Positions 63,466 through 64,000 of a stretch of 64,000 nt of DNA are shown here, piece after piece. The position numbers and the translations under genes are program-made. Origin of the DNA: Rhodothermia bacterium (GTDB taxonomy: Bacteria; Bacteroidota; Rhodothermia; Rhodothermales; UBA2364). The stretch spans positions 124,001-188,000 of the forward strand of contig JAFLBZ010000001.1 in the NCBI GenBank assembly GCA_017303715.1, read 5' to 3'. Numbering within the stretch: the stretch's first letter is position 1; the number at the start of each line of letters is the position of its first letter. The notes under the pieces are model-generated. The model searched no databases, had not been told where the DNA came from, and saw nothing but the letters and a program-made list of their open reading frames with translations.

Positions 63466-64000
63466 ATGTTTGGAAAATTAGCAGCAGATGCGCTTGGAAT
63501 CAGCGATATTGGTTCAGTGATCTCACCCGCAGATTATAACAAAGTGGATTCCGACGATTATGTGATGCACGAAGAAGGTGAACGCATTTTCTTCCTCATC
63601 AAGTCCAAAACGGACGAGTATTGTTTTACCAATACCGCTTTTATCCATGTGGATGGCGCTTCTGCCGTCAGTAAGAAACGTAACCTATACCGACGAGAAT
63701 ATGCCCACAACCAAATTCATCATGTCTCGATGGAAACGGCTGGCACCATTGACATGGACGTGGAAATTAAATTCAGCATGGGCGATAAGCACTACTCCAT
63801 TGACATTCATAAAAAGCACTTGGAAGAAGTTAAGGATCTCTACAAAACCCTTGTACGCATCGGGACAATCCAAAAGGAAAACAATGTGATGCTCGGCTAT
63901 GCTCAAACCAGCCTAAACCACGCCACAAGTGCCGTTGGACGAGCAACCGCCTCCACCAGCCTTGAGGCCGAATTTAAAGCCATCAATCAGTACTCCTTCG
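63466..64000 (+). CDS. Bacterial PH-domain protein (YvbH-like), 3' partial
   Basis: The ATG at 63466 begins a frame open to the right edge (178 codons seen). FGKLAADALGISDIGSVISP and DDYVMHEEGERIFFLIKSK are the bPH_1 (PF08000) signature of B. subtilis YvbH and relatives: a pleckstrin-homology fold followed by an oligomerisation region. The 3' end lies outside the window. Function of the family is unknown. Confidence 0.85.
   Translation, partial: MFGKLAADALGISDIGSVISPADYNKVDSDDYVMHEEGERIFFLIKSKTDEYCFTNTAFIHVDGASAVSKKRNLYRREYAHNQIHHVSMETAGTIDMDVEIKFSMGDKHYSIDIHKKHLEEVKDLYKTLVRIGTIQKENNVMLGYAQTSLNHATSAVGRATASTSLEAEFKAINQYSF

Overview
The window looks like the chromosome of a member of the Bacteroidota/Rhodothermota group. 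Supporting this are a C-terminal type IX secretion-like sorting domain (50.8 kb), a FlgD-like tail on a lamin-tail-domain surface protein (13.9 kb), lipoprotein-type M28 peptidase and amine oxidase genes, a cbb3 oxidase assembly cluster (ccoI-ccoS) and a ClpC protease. Most of the sequence is ordinary, moderate-GC housekeeping DNA. The placement is inferred from gene families only; there is no rRNA in the window.

Layout. 0-6 kb: a large partial GH113-like/pseudo-peptidase protein, then a tight minus-strand trio (ALDH7, DprE1-like FAD oxidase, HAD phosphatase). 6.2-7.8 kb: four tandem, paralogous, very small genes for peptides with double-glycine leaders, three of them followed by their own terminator hairpins. 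7.9-27 kb: mainly housekeeping genes (M28 peptidase, rhomboid, clpC, A-type Fe-S carrier, lamin-tail protein, M20 amidohydrolase, VWA membrane protein, two-domain cytidine deaminase, tRNA-Leu, amine oxidase, accD, tsaB, EF-G paralog).

27.5-39.2 kb is a defence island: a broken cas6, a 99-bp MITE with a perfect 8-bp target duplication, and one compact operon cmr1 - Septu-like ATPase - Septu-like HNH nuclease - cas10(cmr2) - cmr3 - CARF/PD-(D/E)XK nuclease - cmr4 - cmr5 - cmr6 - small accessory gene. There is no CRISPR array, cas1 or cas2 in the window. Cas10 keeps the cyclic-oligoadenylate synthase GGDD motif but shows no HD nuclease domain, so immunity should run through RNA cleavage by Cmr4 and signalling to the CARF nuclease. 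A two-gene ATPase/HNH system nested between cmr1 and cas10, with eight tandem Asp-Thr-Glu codon repeats just before its Walker A motif, is the most unusual feature here. An IS630-type element with a -1 frameshift signal bounds the island on the right.

40.9-64 kb: copper P-type ATPase with a CopZ-like chaperone, a MOSC protein, an ArsR regulator with moeA, a second rhomboid, topA, a DUF481-type outer-membrane protein, a T9SS-sorted protein, purU, fmt, msrA, the ccoI-ccoS-SafE cluster, an aldehyde dehydrogenase, a TPR protein and the start of a bacterial PH-domain gene.
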